Shown here: positions 1 to 8,237 of the stretch, piece by piece | Position numbering within the stretch: the stretch's first letter is position 1 | Layout of the letters: every line of letters begins with the position of its first letter | From: Lachnospiraceae bacterium | GTDB lineage: Bacteria > Bacillota > Clostridia > Lachnospirales > Lachnospiraceae | Direction of reading: 5' to 3' | Length of the DNA stretch: 55,876 nt | Assembly: GCA_015057515.1 (NCBI GenBank) | Contig: SVED01000005.1 | Span: 1-55,876 of the forward strand | Position numbers and translations under genes: made by a program | Notes under the pieces: model-generated | The model's database searches: none | Seen by the model: only the letters and a program-made list of their open reading frames with translations | What the model was told of the DNA's origin: nothing

Positions 1-1
1 T

Positions 2-913
2 ATTAAGTACCCAATTATTCAGGGAGGTATGGCAAACATTGCAACAGGCGAATTTGCGGCAGCTGTCTCAAATGCCGGTGGACTTGGTCTTATTGCTTCA
101 GGTGGCTTTGACGCAGAGAGAATTAGAGAAGAGATTAAGATATGCAGAGCTAAAACTGATAAGCCTTTCGGCGTTAATCTTATGCTTATGAACCCAGATG
201 TGGACAATATCGCAAAAATGCTTGTTGAAGAAAAGGTTGATGTTATCACAACTGGAGCTGGAAGCCCAGAGAAGTATGTTGCTACATGGAAGGAAGTTGG
301 TACTAAGGTTATTCCTGTTGTGTCAAGTGTTGCGTTAGCTAAGCGTATGGAGAGAATGGGCGCGGACGCTGTTATCGCTGAGGGTGGAGAAAGTGGAGGC
401 CACGTGGGAGAGATGACAACTATGGCTCTTGTTCCTATGGTAGTAGATGCAGTGGATATTCCTGTTATAGCAGCGGGTGGTATTGCAGATGGAAGACAGA
501 TGGTGGCAGCTTTTGCTCTTGGCGCTATTGGTGTACAGGTAGGTACTTGCCTTCTTGTTGCCGAGGAGTGTCCAATTCATGAAAATTATAAGCTTGCAAT
601 TATTAAGGCGAAAGATAATGGAACAGTAGTTACAGGTCGTTCCTCAGGAGCACCTGTACGTGTAATTAAAAATAATATGGCCAGAGAGTATCTTAAGCTT
701 GAGGGACAAAATGTTTCTCGTGAAGAATTGGAACAGCTGACTCTTGGCTCTCTTAGAAAGGCAGTTATTGACGGAGACACAAAGGCAGGATCACTTATGT
801 CAGGTCAGGTGTGTGGTTTAATTACAGAGATTAAGCCTGTGGAAGCTATACTTAAAGAGCTTTATGAGGGTGGCAAGGCTGAATTAGACAAGCTTTGTGG
901 TAAAGGTTTTTAA
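2..913 (+). CDS. fabK: Enoyl-ACP reductase II FabK (5' partial)
   Basis: FMN-dependent enoyl-ACP reductase, the last step of each fatty-acid elongation cycle in the cytosol. The frame is open to the left edge: the codons before the first ATG (29) read IKYPIIQGG, the usual FabK N-terminal strand, so the true start lies outside the window and perhaps 10 residues are missing. Visible family motifs are the Gly-rich SNAGGLGLIASGG, the GGESGGHVGE loop and the flavin-phosphate segment IPVIAAGGIADG. It is followed 29 bp later by fabD with its own SD (aggagg). FabK in place of FabI is common in Clostridia and streptococci. The related 2-nitropropane dioxygenase family is the alternative, but the fab context settles it. 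Confidence 0.95.
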   Translation: MKYPIIQGGMANIATGEFAAAVSNAGGLGLIASGGFDAERIREEIKICRAKTDKPFGVNLMLMNPDVDNIAKMLVEEKVDVITTGAGSPEKYVATWKEVGTKVIPVVSSVALAKRMERMGADAVIAEGGESGGHVGEMTTMALVPMVVDAVDIPVIAAGGIADGRQMVAAFALGAIGVQVGTCLLVAEECPIHENYKLAIIKAKDNGTVVTGRSSGAPVRVIKNNMAREYLKLEGQNVSREELEQLTLGSLRKAVIDGDTKAGSLMSGQVCGLITEIKPVEAILKELYEGGKAELDKLCGKGF

Positions 914-942
914 TATATGTGTTACTACATTAGGAGGTAGTT

Positions 943-1887
943 ATGAAGATAGGTTTTTTATTTGCTGGTCAGGGGGCTCAGCACGTTGGAATGGGTAAGG
1001 ATTTATACGAGGCGTATCCAGAGTTTGCTAAGGTGTTTGATGATGCAAATGTGGATTTTGATATAAAGGAATGTTGTTTTGAGGGACCAATTGAAAAGCT
1101 TGGTCAGACAAGATACACACAGCCATGTATGGTGGCTTTTGCAGTGGGTGTGACAAAGCTTCTTCAGTCAAAAGGCGTTAAGCCGGCTATGGCTGCAGGT
1201 CTTTCGCTTGGAGAGTATTCTGCACTATATGCATCAGGTGTATTTGAGGCTTCACAGGTTATAGATTTGGTTGCCTATAGAGGAAAGGTTATGGAAGAAG
1301 CAGTAACTGGCAGAGACGTTGGTATGATAGCAGTTATGAGTCTTGACAGAGAGTCTATTAAGGAGTGTTGTCTTAAAGCACAGGAAGAATTTAAGGATAC
1401 ACCTTACAATGTAGCAGAAGTTGCAAATTACAATACACCAATCCAGGTTACAGTTTCAGGAGATACCCCTGTCATAAAAAGAGCAGGAGAGCTTATGATT
1501 GAAAAAGGTGCCAGAAGAATTGTTCCTGTAGCAGTTAGTGGTCCGTTCCATACATCACTTATGAAACCAGCAGGAGATAAACTGGCAGAGAGATTCAAGA
1601 GCGAAATCTTTGGAGAAATGAGTTTTCCTATAATATTTAACTCTACAGGAAGGGAACTTGAAGAAGGAAAAACCATTCATGAGATGCTGGAATTACAGGT
1701 TCAAAGTAGTGTTTACTTTGAGGATTCTATCAGATATATGATAGAACAGGGAGTAGATACATTTGTGGAGATTGGTCCTGGTAAGACCTTGAGCGGTTTT
1801 GTAAAGAAGATTAACAAAACTATGACAACCTATGCTATTGAAGATGTGGCTAGTCTTGAAGCAACTATAGCTGCTCTTTTGGGATAG
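943..1887 (+). CDS. fabD: Malonyl-CoA:ACP transacylase FabD
   Basis: Transfers malonyl from CoA to acyl carrier protein, supplying extender units for fatty-acid synthesis. The 314-residue length is typical. The N-terminal FAGQGAQ motif, the nucleophile Ser88 in GLSLGE and His203 in GPFHTSLM form the expected Ser-His machinery. The start ATG follows taggaggtag at good spacing. It is the second gene of the fab operon, between fabK and fabG. A Leu replaces the more usual His before the nucleophile (GLSLG rather than GHSLG), a variation known in this family. Confidence 0.97.
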   Translation: MKIGFLFAGQGAQHVGMGKDLYEAYPEFAKVFDDANVDFDIKECCFEGPIEKLGQTRYTQPCMVAFAVGVTKLLQSKGVKPAMAAGLSLGEYSALYASGVFEASQVIDLVAYRGKVMEEAVTGRDVGMIAVMSLDRESIKECCLKAQEEFKDTPYNVAEVANYNTPIQVTVSGDTPVIKRAGELMIEKGARRIVPVAVSGPFHTSLMKPAGDKLAERFKSEIFGEMSFPIIFNSTGRELEEGKTIHEMLELQVQSSVYFEDSIRYMIEQGVDTFVEIGPGKTLSGFVKKINKTMTTYAIEDVASLEATIAALLG

Positions 1888-1922
1888 GGTGTGGTTTGTT
1901 GTACATAGAAAGGAAGCGTATT

Positions 1923-2666
1923 ATGTTATTGGAAAATAAAACAGCCATCGTTACAGGTGGCAGCAGGGGTATAGGGAGAAGTATTTGTGTGGCACTTGCC
2001 AAAGAAGGCGCAAATGTAGTTACATGCTATGCTTCAGGGGCTGATGCTGCCAATGAAACAGTTAAAATGTGTGAAGAATATGGTGTTAAAGCCATAGCAA
2101 TTAAGACAGATGTTGCAAATGGTGCTGAGGTTGCTGATATGGTAGCTAAGGTAAAGGATGAGTTTGGCAGTATTGATATACTTGTAAATAATGCGGGAAT
2201 CACTAAGGACAATCTTATGCTTAAGATGACTGAGGAAGATTTTGACGCAGTTATAGATACTAATTTAAAGGGTGCATTTTTATTTACAAAAAATGTATCA
2301 AAGATTATGATTAAGCAACGTGCAGGCAAAATTATAAATATAAGCAGTGTTGTGGGAGTTAGAGGAAATGCAGGACAGGCAAATTACTGTGCAAGTAAGG
2401 CAGGACTTATTGGTATGACTAAGTCAGTTGCAAAGGAACTTGCTTCAAGAGGAATCACATGCAATGCTGTGGCACCGGGATTTATTGAAACTGATATGAC
2501 AGCTAAGCTTTCTGAGACAGTTGTTGATGAGATGCTTAAGACTATTCCGATGAAGACCTTAGGTAAAACAGAGGATATAGCGAATTTAGTAACCTTCCTT
2601 GCATCAGAAGGTGCCAGATATATTACGGGACAGGTTATCTGTGTAGACGGCGGTATGGCAATGTAA
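1923..2666 (+). CDS. fabG: 3-oxoacyl-ACP reductase FabG
   Basis: NADPH-dependent reduction of 3-ketoacyl-ACP, a short-chain dehydrogenase. Starting at ATG 1923 the protein has 247 residues, the normal size. A longer frame opens at a TTG (1896), but the SD (aaaggaag) and homology favour 1923. The Rossmann motif TGGSRGIG lies at 11-18, NNAG at about 89-92, and the catalytic Ser141/142, Tyr155 and Lys159 (YCASK) are all present. The C-terminus GQVICVDGGMAM is typical of FabG. It is co-oriented with and closely spaced to fabD and fabF. Confidence 0.97.
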   Translation: MLLENKTAIVTGGSRGIGRSICVALAKEGANVVTCYASGADAANETVKMCEEYGVKAIAIKTDVANGAEVADMVAKVKDEFGSIDILVNNAGITKDNLMLKMTEEDFDAVIDTNLKGAFLFTKNVSKIMIKQRAGKIINISSVVGVRGNAGQANYCASKAGLIGMTKSVAKELASRGITCNAVAPGFIETDMTAKLSETVVDEMLKTIPMKTLGKTEDIANLVTFLASEGARYITGQVICVDGGMAM

Positions 2667-2696
2667 TTTGGGTTTTGGATATGGTAAAAGGAGTAT

Positions 2697-3938
2697 ATGA
2701 TGAAGAAAAGAGTAGTGATAACAGGACTTGGTACAGTAAATCCAATTGGTAACAACGTTAAAGACACATGGGAAAATGCAAAAAAAGGTGTATGTGGTAT
2801 CGGACCTATTACACGTGTTGATGTTACAGACCACCTTGTTAAGGTTGCCGGAGAGGTAAAGGATTTTTCTACCGAGGGCATTATTGATAAGAAGGAAGCA
2901 AGGAGGATGGACAGATACTCACAGCTTGCCATGGTGGCGGCTGTGGAAGCATTTTCAGATAGCCAGTTAGATATGGACAAAGAGGATGCATTTCGCTGTG
3001 GAGTTATTTTTTCAAGTGGTATTGGCGGAATGGAAACTACAGAGGCAAACTATGCAACTGGTGAAAAAAGGGGTTATGACAAGGTGTCCCCTTTTTATAT
3101 ACCAATGGGCATTTCAAATATGGCTGCGGGTAATATTGCAATAAGAACAGGCTTTAAGGGAATGTGCACCTGTGTGGTTACTGCCTGTGCAAGTAGCAAC
3201 AACGCAATAGGCGATGCATTTCACTATGTTAGAGATGGTTATGCAGATGTGATGCTTTGCGGTGGAGCTGAGGCAACCATTACACACTTAGGACTTGGTG
3301 GATTTACATCAATGAAGGCACTTAATACAACAGAGGATCCAAACAGGGCATCTATTCCTTTTGACAAGGAAAGGGCAGGTTTTGTGATGGGGGAAGGCGC
3401 AGGAGCACTTATCTTAGAGGATTATGATCATGCTGTGGCGAGAGGTGCAAAGATTTATGCTGAGGTTGTCGGTTATGGTTCAACCTGTGATGCTTATCAT
3501 ATAACTGCTCCATGTCCAGACGGATCAGGCGGTGCTGCGGCAATGACTATGGCAATTAACGATGCAGGCATTACACCTATGGATGTTGGATATATCAATG
3601 CTCATGGAACATCAACACATTTAAATGATGCCGGGGAAACTATGGCAATCAAAACAGCCTTTGGTGACCACGCATATAAGCTTATGGTTAGTTCAACTAA
3701 GTCTATGACAGGACATTTACTTGGTGGTGCAGGAGCTGTTGAAGCAGTATTTACAACAATGGCACTTAAGGATGGATTTATTCCGGCAACTATAAACTAT
3801 CAGGTGCCTGACGAGGAGTGTGACCTTGATATTGTTCCAAATGAGGGAAGAAATGTGCAGGTGGAATATGCTCTTTCTAATTCATTAGGCTTTGGTGGTC
3901 ACAATGCAAGTATTATTTTGAAAAAGTGGGAGGCTTAA
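2697..3938 (+). CDS. fabF: 3-oxoacyl-ACP synthase II FabF
   Basis: Condensing enzyme (KAS II) that elongates acyl-ACP with malonyl-ACP. It has 413 residues, with the active-site Cys164 in TACASSNNA and the two catalytic His in the HGTST and [12 protein letters not shown] motifs. The start has tandem ATGs (2697 and 2700). The aaaaggag SD sits about 4-7 bases upstream, so either is possible and MKKRVVITG from 2700 is slightly better spaced. Only 1 bp separates its stop from fabZ, indicating tight coupling. Confidence 0.97.
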   Translation: MMKKRVVITGLGTVNPIGNNVKDTWENAKKGVCGIGPITRVDVTDHLVKVAGEVKDFSTEGIIDKKEARRMDRYSQLAMVAAVEAFSDSQLDMDKEDAFRCGVIFSSGIGGMETTEANYATGEKRGYDKVSPFYIPMGISNMAAGNIAIRTGFKGMCTCVVTACASSNNAIGDAFHYVRDGYADVMLCGGAEATITHLGLGGFTSMKALNTTEDPNRASIPFDKERAGFVMGEGAGALILEDYDHAVARGAKIYAEVVGYGSTCDAYHITAPCPDGSGGAAAMTMAINDAGITPMDVGYINAHGTSTHLNDAGETMAIKTAFGDHAYKLMVSSTKSMTGHLLGGAGAVEAVFTTMALKDGFIPATINYQVPDEECDLDIVPNEGRNVQVEYALSNSLGFGGHNASIILKKWEA

Positions 3939-3939
3939 T

Positions 3940-4365
3940 ATGGAGCTTAATTCAAACCAGATTCAGGAGATTATTCCACACAGATATCCTTTTTTACTTG
4001 TGGATAAAATAACAGATTATGAACCGGGCAAATATGCCAAAGGTATTAAGTGTGTAACAGCTAACGAAATGCATTTTTGCGGACATTTTCCTGAGCATCA
4101 CGTTATGCCGGGGGTACTTATCATAGAGGCCCTTGCTCAGACTGGTGCAATAGCAATTCTCTCAGAGGAGGAAAACAAGGGAAAGATTGCCTTTTTCGGT
4201 GGTATCAAGAATGCTCGATTTAAAAAGCAGGTTGTTCCTGGGGATGTACTTGAGCTTGAGTGTGAGCTCACAGAACGTAAGGGACCTATTGGATATGGCA
4301 AAGCTGTAGCAAAGGTTGATGGCAAGGTTGCTGTAGTGGCAGAGCTGACATTTGCGGTTAGTTAA
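3940..4365 (+). CDS. fabZ: 3-hydroxyacyl-ACP dehydratase FabZ
   Basis: Hot-dog-fold dehydratase of the elongation cycle. It has 141 residues, with the catalytic His49 in [11 protein letters not shown] and Glu63 in LIIEALAQ, and the N-terminal HRYPFLLVD motif. It is the last gene of the fab operon here; a hairpin terminator follows. In many Clostridia the acetyl-CoA carboxylase genes (accB, C, D, A) lie around fabZ; none follow here, so they must be upstream or elsewhere. Confidence 0.97.
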   Translation: MELNSNQIQEIIPHRYPFLLVDKITDYEPGKYAKGIKCVTANEMHFCGHFPEHHVMPGVLIIEALAQTGAIAILSEEENKGKIAFFGGIKNARFKKQVVPGDVLELECELTERKGPIGYGKAVAKVDGKVAVVAELTFAVS

Positions 4366-4391
4366 TTTAGTATATACATCATAGAAGGTAT

Positions 4392-4440
4392 AATGGCACA
4401 GAATTTCAGGAATTCATTTTCTGAGTTTGGTGCCATTTTT
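4392..4440 (+). terminator. Rho-independent terminator after fabZ
   Basis: An 8-bp stem (aatggcac / gtgccatt) closes a loop of about 30 nt and runs into a T tract. The loop is long, so it is a moderate candidate, but it is correctly placed 27 bp after the fabZ stop. Confidence 0.55.
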
Positions 4441-4452
4441 CTGTTAAAATCC

Positions 4453-4480
4453 TTGAAATAAAGTATACAACTGTTATAAT
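4453..4480 (+). promoter_or_regulatory. Sigma-A-like promoter for the HAD gene
   Basis: TTGAAA (4453-4458), 16 bp, TATAAT (4475-4480). It lies between the fabZ terminator and the HAD hydrolase start. Confidence 0.6.
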
Positions 4481-4544
4481 ATTAAAGATATTTTAGAACT
4501 GGTAAGTGCTACAGACATTTCGTGGAAATATAATAGGTGATTTA

Positions 4545-5216
4545 ATGAGTAAAGTAGATGATATTTTAAAGGATTTAGAACCAATTATCAAAGATAAAAA
4601 AGGTCTTATATTCGATGTGGATGGCACTCTTCTTGATAGTATGCCTATGTGGGCAAGACTTGATATAGAATACCTGGAGAGTATGGGTATAACTCCAGAG
4701 CCAAACTTTCACAATGAAGTGAAGATGATGACTATGCTTGATGCATCAAAGTACATCAAAAAGAAATTTGGGGTAGACAAGGATGCTGAAATAATCGCAA
4801 AAGAGATAGAGGGCATAGCATACAAATATTACGAAAAAGTACTTCTTATTAAGGAAAATTCAAGGGAGCTTTTGAATGAGCTTAAAAACAGAGGATATAA
4901 GATGTATGTGGCGACTGCAAATGAGTATGATATGTGCAGTTCGGCCCTTATTAGAAATGGTGTTATGGATTTGTTTGATGGTTTAGTTACCTGCTCCATG
5001 ACTGGTTATAGCAAAGAACGACCAGATGTGTATCTGTTAGCTTGCGAAAAGATGGGACTTGATGTGAAAGATTGTGTAATCTTTGAGGATTCCTGCTTTG
5101 CCATAAATACTGCCCTTAGGGCTGGATTTACAGTGGTTGGCGTATATGATAAAGCGGAGGAAGAAAACTGGGATAAAATATGTGAAATAACAAAAGGACA
5201 GATTGTATTCTCATAA
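4545..5216 (+). CDS. HAD-superfamily hydrolase (phosphatase / beta-phosphoglucomutase-like)
   Basis: Haloacid-dehalogenase phosphatase of subfamily IA, 223 residues from ATG 4545 (SD ataggtga; the frame extends upstream to a GTG at 4506 without an SD). Motif I is the nucleophile segment DVDGTLLDSMP near residues 22-32, a helical cap follows, then motif III Lys in GYSKERPDVY and motif IV FEDSCFAINTALRAG. These are characteristic of PGMB/phosphoglycolate-phosphatase-like enzymes, but the substrate cannot be named from sequence. It stands alone between the fab operon and a Cys-rich small protein. Confidence 0.85.
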   Translation: MSKVDDILKDLEPIIKDKKGLIFDVDGTLLDSMPMWARLDIEYLESMGITPEPNFHNEVKMMTMLDASKYIKKKFGVDKDAEIIAKEIEGIAYKYYEKVLLIKENSRELLNELKNRGYKMYVATANEYDMCSSALIRNGVMDLFDGLVTCSMTGYSKERPDVYLLACEKMGLDVKDCVIFEDSCFAINTALRAGFTVVGVYDKAEEENWDKICEITKGQIVFS

Positions 5217-5303
5217 AAAAGGCAATTAATCAAAACACATTTGTTAGACACATTAGATAATACAAGTTGTATATTGTTAGTTAGAAAACAAGGAGACTAT
5301 ACT

Positions 5304-5507
5304 ATGGCAGATAAGAAAAAGAAAAAAGAAAGACAATCAAGCTGTGAGTCTTGTGCATATTATATGTATGATGATGAGTACGAGTGTTATGTGTGCGATG
5401 TAAATCTTGACGAGGATGAGATGTCCAGATTTATGTCTGATACATTTTACAACTGTCCATATTATAAGTATGGAGATGAGTATAGCGTGGTAAGAAAACA
5501 GATGTAA
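5304..5507 (+). CDS. Small Cys-rich protein (DUF6472-like)
   Basis: A 67-residue protein from ATG 5304, chosen over an earlier in-frame codon because caaggag lies 8 bases upstream. After a very basic Lys-rich N-terminus it has two CxxC pairs (CESC and CYVC) and a further Cys in NCPYY, separated by an acidic, Tyr-rich stretch. This looks like a small metal-binding knuckle. I recall a clostridial family of this shape (DUF6472), from memory only. It ends 13 bp before the next kinase gene and probably shares its transcript. Function unknown. Confidence 0.75.
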   Translation: MADKKKKKERQSSCESCAYYMYDDEYECYVCDVNLDEDEMSRFMSDTFYNCPYYKYGDEYSVVRKQM

Positions 5508-5520
5508 AAGAGGTGCATGT

Positions 5521-6027
5521 ATGAAAAACAATATAGTTTTAATTGGTATGCCTGGAGCTGGAAAAAGTACTGTAGGTGTACTTTTGGCTAAGGCTATGAA
5601 TTATCAGTTTCTAGATACGGACCTTACAATACAGCAGGAGCAAGGAAAGAAGCTTTTTGAAATCATAAATGAAAAGGGCTTAGATGAATTTCTCAATATA
5701 GAAAATGATGTACTTAGTAGAATTGACGCGTTTAACTCGGTAATTGCTACTGGTGGAAGTGCTGTATTTGGTAAAGAAGCTATGGAGCACCTAAAAAGTA
5801 TTGGCTACATTGTTTATATTAAGCTTAGCTGTGAAGAGATAATCCGCCGAGTTAATAACATAAAAACAAGGGGGATTGCCATGAAAAAAGGCAAAACCAT
5901 AGCTGACGTTTATAAGGAAAGAGTGCCACTATACGATAAATATGCGGATATAATAGTCGACGCAGAGGGTACTACCATAGAAGAGTGTGTAGAGAGTATT
6001 ATAGAAGCCTGCGAGAACATAAAATAG
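5521..6027 (+). CDS. Shikimate-kinase-like P-loop kinase (divergent)
   Basis: A 168-residue P-loop kinase of the shikimate kinase fold. It has Walker A GMPGAGKST at 9-17, DTD in the shikimate-binding position, and TGGSAV where the Gly-Gly pair normally sits. The usual FRxxE arginine is replaced (FLNIE), and the lid reads TRGIAM in place of RPLL. The later ERVPLYDKYAD arginine is kept. A canonical aroK lies at 54839 in this same window, so this paralogue may phosphorylate a different small molecule or be a weak shikimate kinase. It sits just upstream of gpr. Confidence 0.7.
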   Translation: MKNNIVLIGMPGAGKSTVGVLLAKAMNYQFLDTDLTIQQEQGKKLFEIINEKGLDEFLNIENDVLSRIDAFNSVIATGGSAVFGKEAMEHLKSIGYIVYIKLSCEEIIRRVNNIKTRGIAMKKGKTIADVYKERVPLYDKYADIIVDAEGTTIEECVESIIEACENIK

Positions 6028-6055
6028 CATAATATTTACATTTATACAAATACTA
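6027..6055 (+). promoter_or_regulatory. Candidate sigma-G promoter of gpr
   Basis: GCATA (6027-6031), 17 bp, AATACTA (6049-6055). This resembles the forespore sigma-G pattern (-35 GHATR, -10 CATNNTA) with one mismatch in the -10. The -10 overlaps the left arm of the hairpin in front of gpr, so a transcript started here would lack that arm. Inference from consensus only. Confidence 0.4.
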
Positions 6056-6081
6056 CTCCCTGTAAGGAGTGGTATTTTTTT
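6049..6081 (+). terminator. Terminator hairpin containing the gpr ribosome-binding site
   Basis: An 11-bp stem (6049-6059 with 6066-6076, one G-U pair) is followed by a T tract that runs to 6081, directly against the gpr ATG at 6082. The right arm contains the gpr Shine-Dalgarno aaggag (6064-6069). It would stop read-through from the upstream kinase gene and hide the SD in any read-through RNA. Confidence 0.7.
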
Positions 6082-6993
6082 ATGGAAAGATATATAAGAA
6101 CTGATTTAGCAGTGGAACTTCAGGAGGAAATATCTGAAAAAAGCTTACTACAGGGTGTGGAAATATATACCAGATATAGTAAAGACAAGAAAATAAAGGA
6201 AACCAAGATAGATGTTGTAGATGAACAAGGGGCGAAGATTCTGGGTAAACCCATAGGAACATATATAACTCTTGAGAGTGGGGAATTAAGAGGAAGTGAC
6301 GAGGATATTCATAAACCTTTGGTGGATATGCTGCATAAGAATTTAAAAGAGCTGATAAAAGAAAATGATAAAATTCTTGTTGTTGGATTAGGCAATAGAG
6401 AGGTCACACCAGATGCCTTAGGACCATATGTTGTTGACAATTTGTATATTACAAGACATTTGCTTTCGGAGGGAATAATTGTAAATGCAAGAGAAATTAG
6501 TGCTATAAGTCCTGGAGTTATGGCTCAAACAGGTATAGAAACAGGAACTATATTAAAGGCATTATGCAAAGAAACAAATCCAGATATTATAATTGCGGTG
6601 GATGCCTTAGCAGCCAGAGAACCTACAAGGCTTAATTCAACTATACAACTTTGTGATACAGGTATAAGTCCCGGAGCGGGTGTGGGGAACAACAGAGCAG
6701 TGCTTAATGAAGAAACTTTGGGCGTAAAGGTTATTGCTGTAGGTGTGCCGACAGTTATTTCCGTGCCAGCCATAATAAATCAGGCAATTGATAATATGCT
6801 TACTGTTTTTTCTGAAAATGGAAAAAATTTAAGTGAGGGACTAACTGAGGAAGAGAAATATTCTATTGCCACCCAGCTTATAGAACCTGATTTGGCAAAA
6901 ATGTTTGTTACACCAAAAAATATTGATGAGGCAGTGAAACGGATAAGCTATACAATTTCTGAAGCAATTAATAAGTTTCTTGAATTATATTAG
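6082..6993 (+). CDS. gpr: Germination protease Gpr
   Basis: Spore protease that degrades small acid-soluble DNA-binding proteins (SASPs) on germination. It is made in the forespore as a zymogen. The 303-residue protein starts with the IRTDLAVE segment also found at SASP cleavage sites and has the signature GLGNREVTPDALGP at 102-115 and the AVDALAAR motif of this aspartic protease. It is followed directly by spoIIP, a common pairing. Its start codon abuts a terminator hairpin that contains its SD (see the separate entry). Confidence 0.95.
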   Translation: MERYIRTDLAVELQEEISEKSLLQGVEIYTRYSKDKKIKETKIDVVDEQGAKILGKPIGTYITLESGELRGSDEDIHKPLVDMLHKNLKELIKENDKILVVGLGNREVTPDALGPYVVDNLYITRHLLSEGIIVNAREISAISPGVMAQTGIETGTILKALCKETNPDIIIAVDALAAREPTRLNSTIQLCDTGISPGAGVGNNRAVLNEETLGVKVIAVGVPTVISVPAIINQAIDNMLTVFSENGKNLSEGLTEEEKYSIATQLIEPDLAKMFVTPKNIDEAVKRISYTISEAINKFLELY

Positions 6994-7015
6994 TGCCATA
7001 ATCATATATTTAACT

Positions 7016-8170
7016 ATGAGAAATTCAGCATTTAAATATAATTGCATAATGTGTTTTATTCTAGTATTTCTGTGTATATACGGTATTGCTAAAAGAGAAG
7101 ATATATCACAAATATTAATATATGAGTTTAGAAATGAAATACTTCCTTTATCGCAGGGAAACTATAAATTTGATTTTGCCGTAGATGAGTTTTTTCCTAT
7201 ATTAGCTATGGATGGTGTATTTCATACTGACGAAGGTGTGAAGAGTAACGAAGTATTTAGTGAAGTAGTTTTTGCTACACAAACGGACGCGATTTCTGTT
7301 GTTGCAGAGGAAAATGCAACCACCGAATATTCTTTGCCAGAGGAAGATGTGGACACTGAACTAGCAATGAATATAGGAACACCTACACAAACTGGAATAG
7401 AATATTCAATGGAGGAACTAAATGATTTTAATTTTTTGGTTTCAAATTGTTATGTAGTAGATAGCTCAACTAGTGTAAATCCAGAGGAACTCAATGCAAA
7501 TAATTTATTAGGAATGGATATGACTATAGATATATCAAGTCAGGATTACAAGGTGCTTATATATCACACTCATGGCAGTGAAGCGTTTGCAGATAGCGAA
7601 CCGGGAGTTATGGAGGATACAATTATCGGAGTAGGTGATGAGCTGACAAGAATTTTGGAAGAAGATTATGGTATTAAGGTATATCATGACAGAAATGTAT
7701 ATGACGTGATTGATGGGGAACTAGACAGGAGTAAAGCATATGATATGTCTGGGTTGGGCGTTGATGAAATTCTTGCACAATATCCATCCATAGAGGTTAT
7801 TATAGATTTACACAGGGATGGTGTAGGCGAGGATGTTCATCTTGTGACAGATGTAGATGGAGAACCAACAGCAAAAATTATGTTTTTAAATGGTGTAAGC
7901 AGATTAAATGTAAACGGTGACATTGATTACCTATATAATCCTAACAAAATATCTAATTTGGCATTTAGTTTACAGATGCATTTAGAGGGTAAGAGATTAT
8001 ATGGTGATCTTATGAGGCCTATATACATAAGGGGTTACAGATTTAATTTAGATAAAATGCCTAGAGCAACCCTTGTTGAGGTTGGTGCACAGACGAATAC
8101 CGTTGCTGAAGTAAAGAATGCCATGACACCACTTGCTGCAATTCTATATAGTGTTTTAAGTCAAAAATAG
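7016..8170 (+). CDS. spoIIP: Stage II sporulation protein P (SpoIIP)
   Basis: Peptidoglycan amidase/endopeptidase of the SpoIID-M-P engulfment complex, anchored in the membrane facing the intermembrane space. From ATG 7016 it has 384 residues with an N-terminal membrane anchor (about residues 7-23). The C-terminal amidase-3-like domain shows YHTHGSEAF, IIDLHRDGV and the ATLVEVGAQTNT motif. The start is uncertain: a TTG at 6980 overlapping the end of gpr is also in frame, and neither has a strong SD. Probably cotranscribed with gpr. Confidence 0.9.
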   Translation: MRNSAFKYNCIMCFILVFLCIYGIAKREDISQILIYEFRNEILPLSQGNYKFDFAVDEFFPILAMDGVFHTDEGVKSNEVFSEVVFATQTDAISVVAEENATTEYSLPEEDVDTELAMNIGTPTQTGIEYSMEELNDFNFLVSNCYVVDSSTSVNPEELNANNLLGMDMTIDISSQDYKVLIYHTHGSEAFADSEPGVMEDTIIGVGDELTRILEEDYGIKVYHDRNVYDVIDGELDRSKAYDMSGLGVDEILAQYPSIEVIIDLHRDGVGEDVHLVTDVDGEPTAKIMFLNGVSRLNVNGDIDYLYNPNKISNLAFSLQMHLEGKRLYGDLMRPIYIRGYRFNLDKMPRATLVEVGAQTNTVAEVKNAMTPLAAILYSVLSQK

Positions 8171-8171
8171 A

Positions 8172-8201
8172 TTGTCACAGCTTTAAGTGTTGTGATATAC
8201 T
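8172..8201 (+). promoter_or_regulatory. Sigma-A-like promoter for lepA
   Basis: TTGTCA (8172-8177), 18 bp, TATACT (8196-8201), just after the spoIIP stop and 36 bp before the lepA start. Confidence 0.5.
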
Positions 8202-8237
8202 TTAGACAAATATGTGTACATTAGTGAGGAAATAAAA

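Noticed and set aside
8171-8195. Short tcaca...tgtga inverted repeat as terminator after spoIIP
   Set aside because: Five-bp stem, no T tract; it overlaps the lepA promoter.
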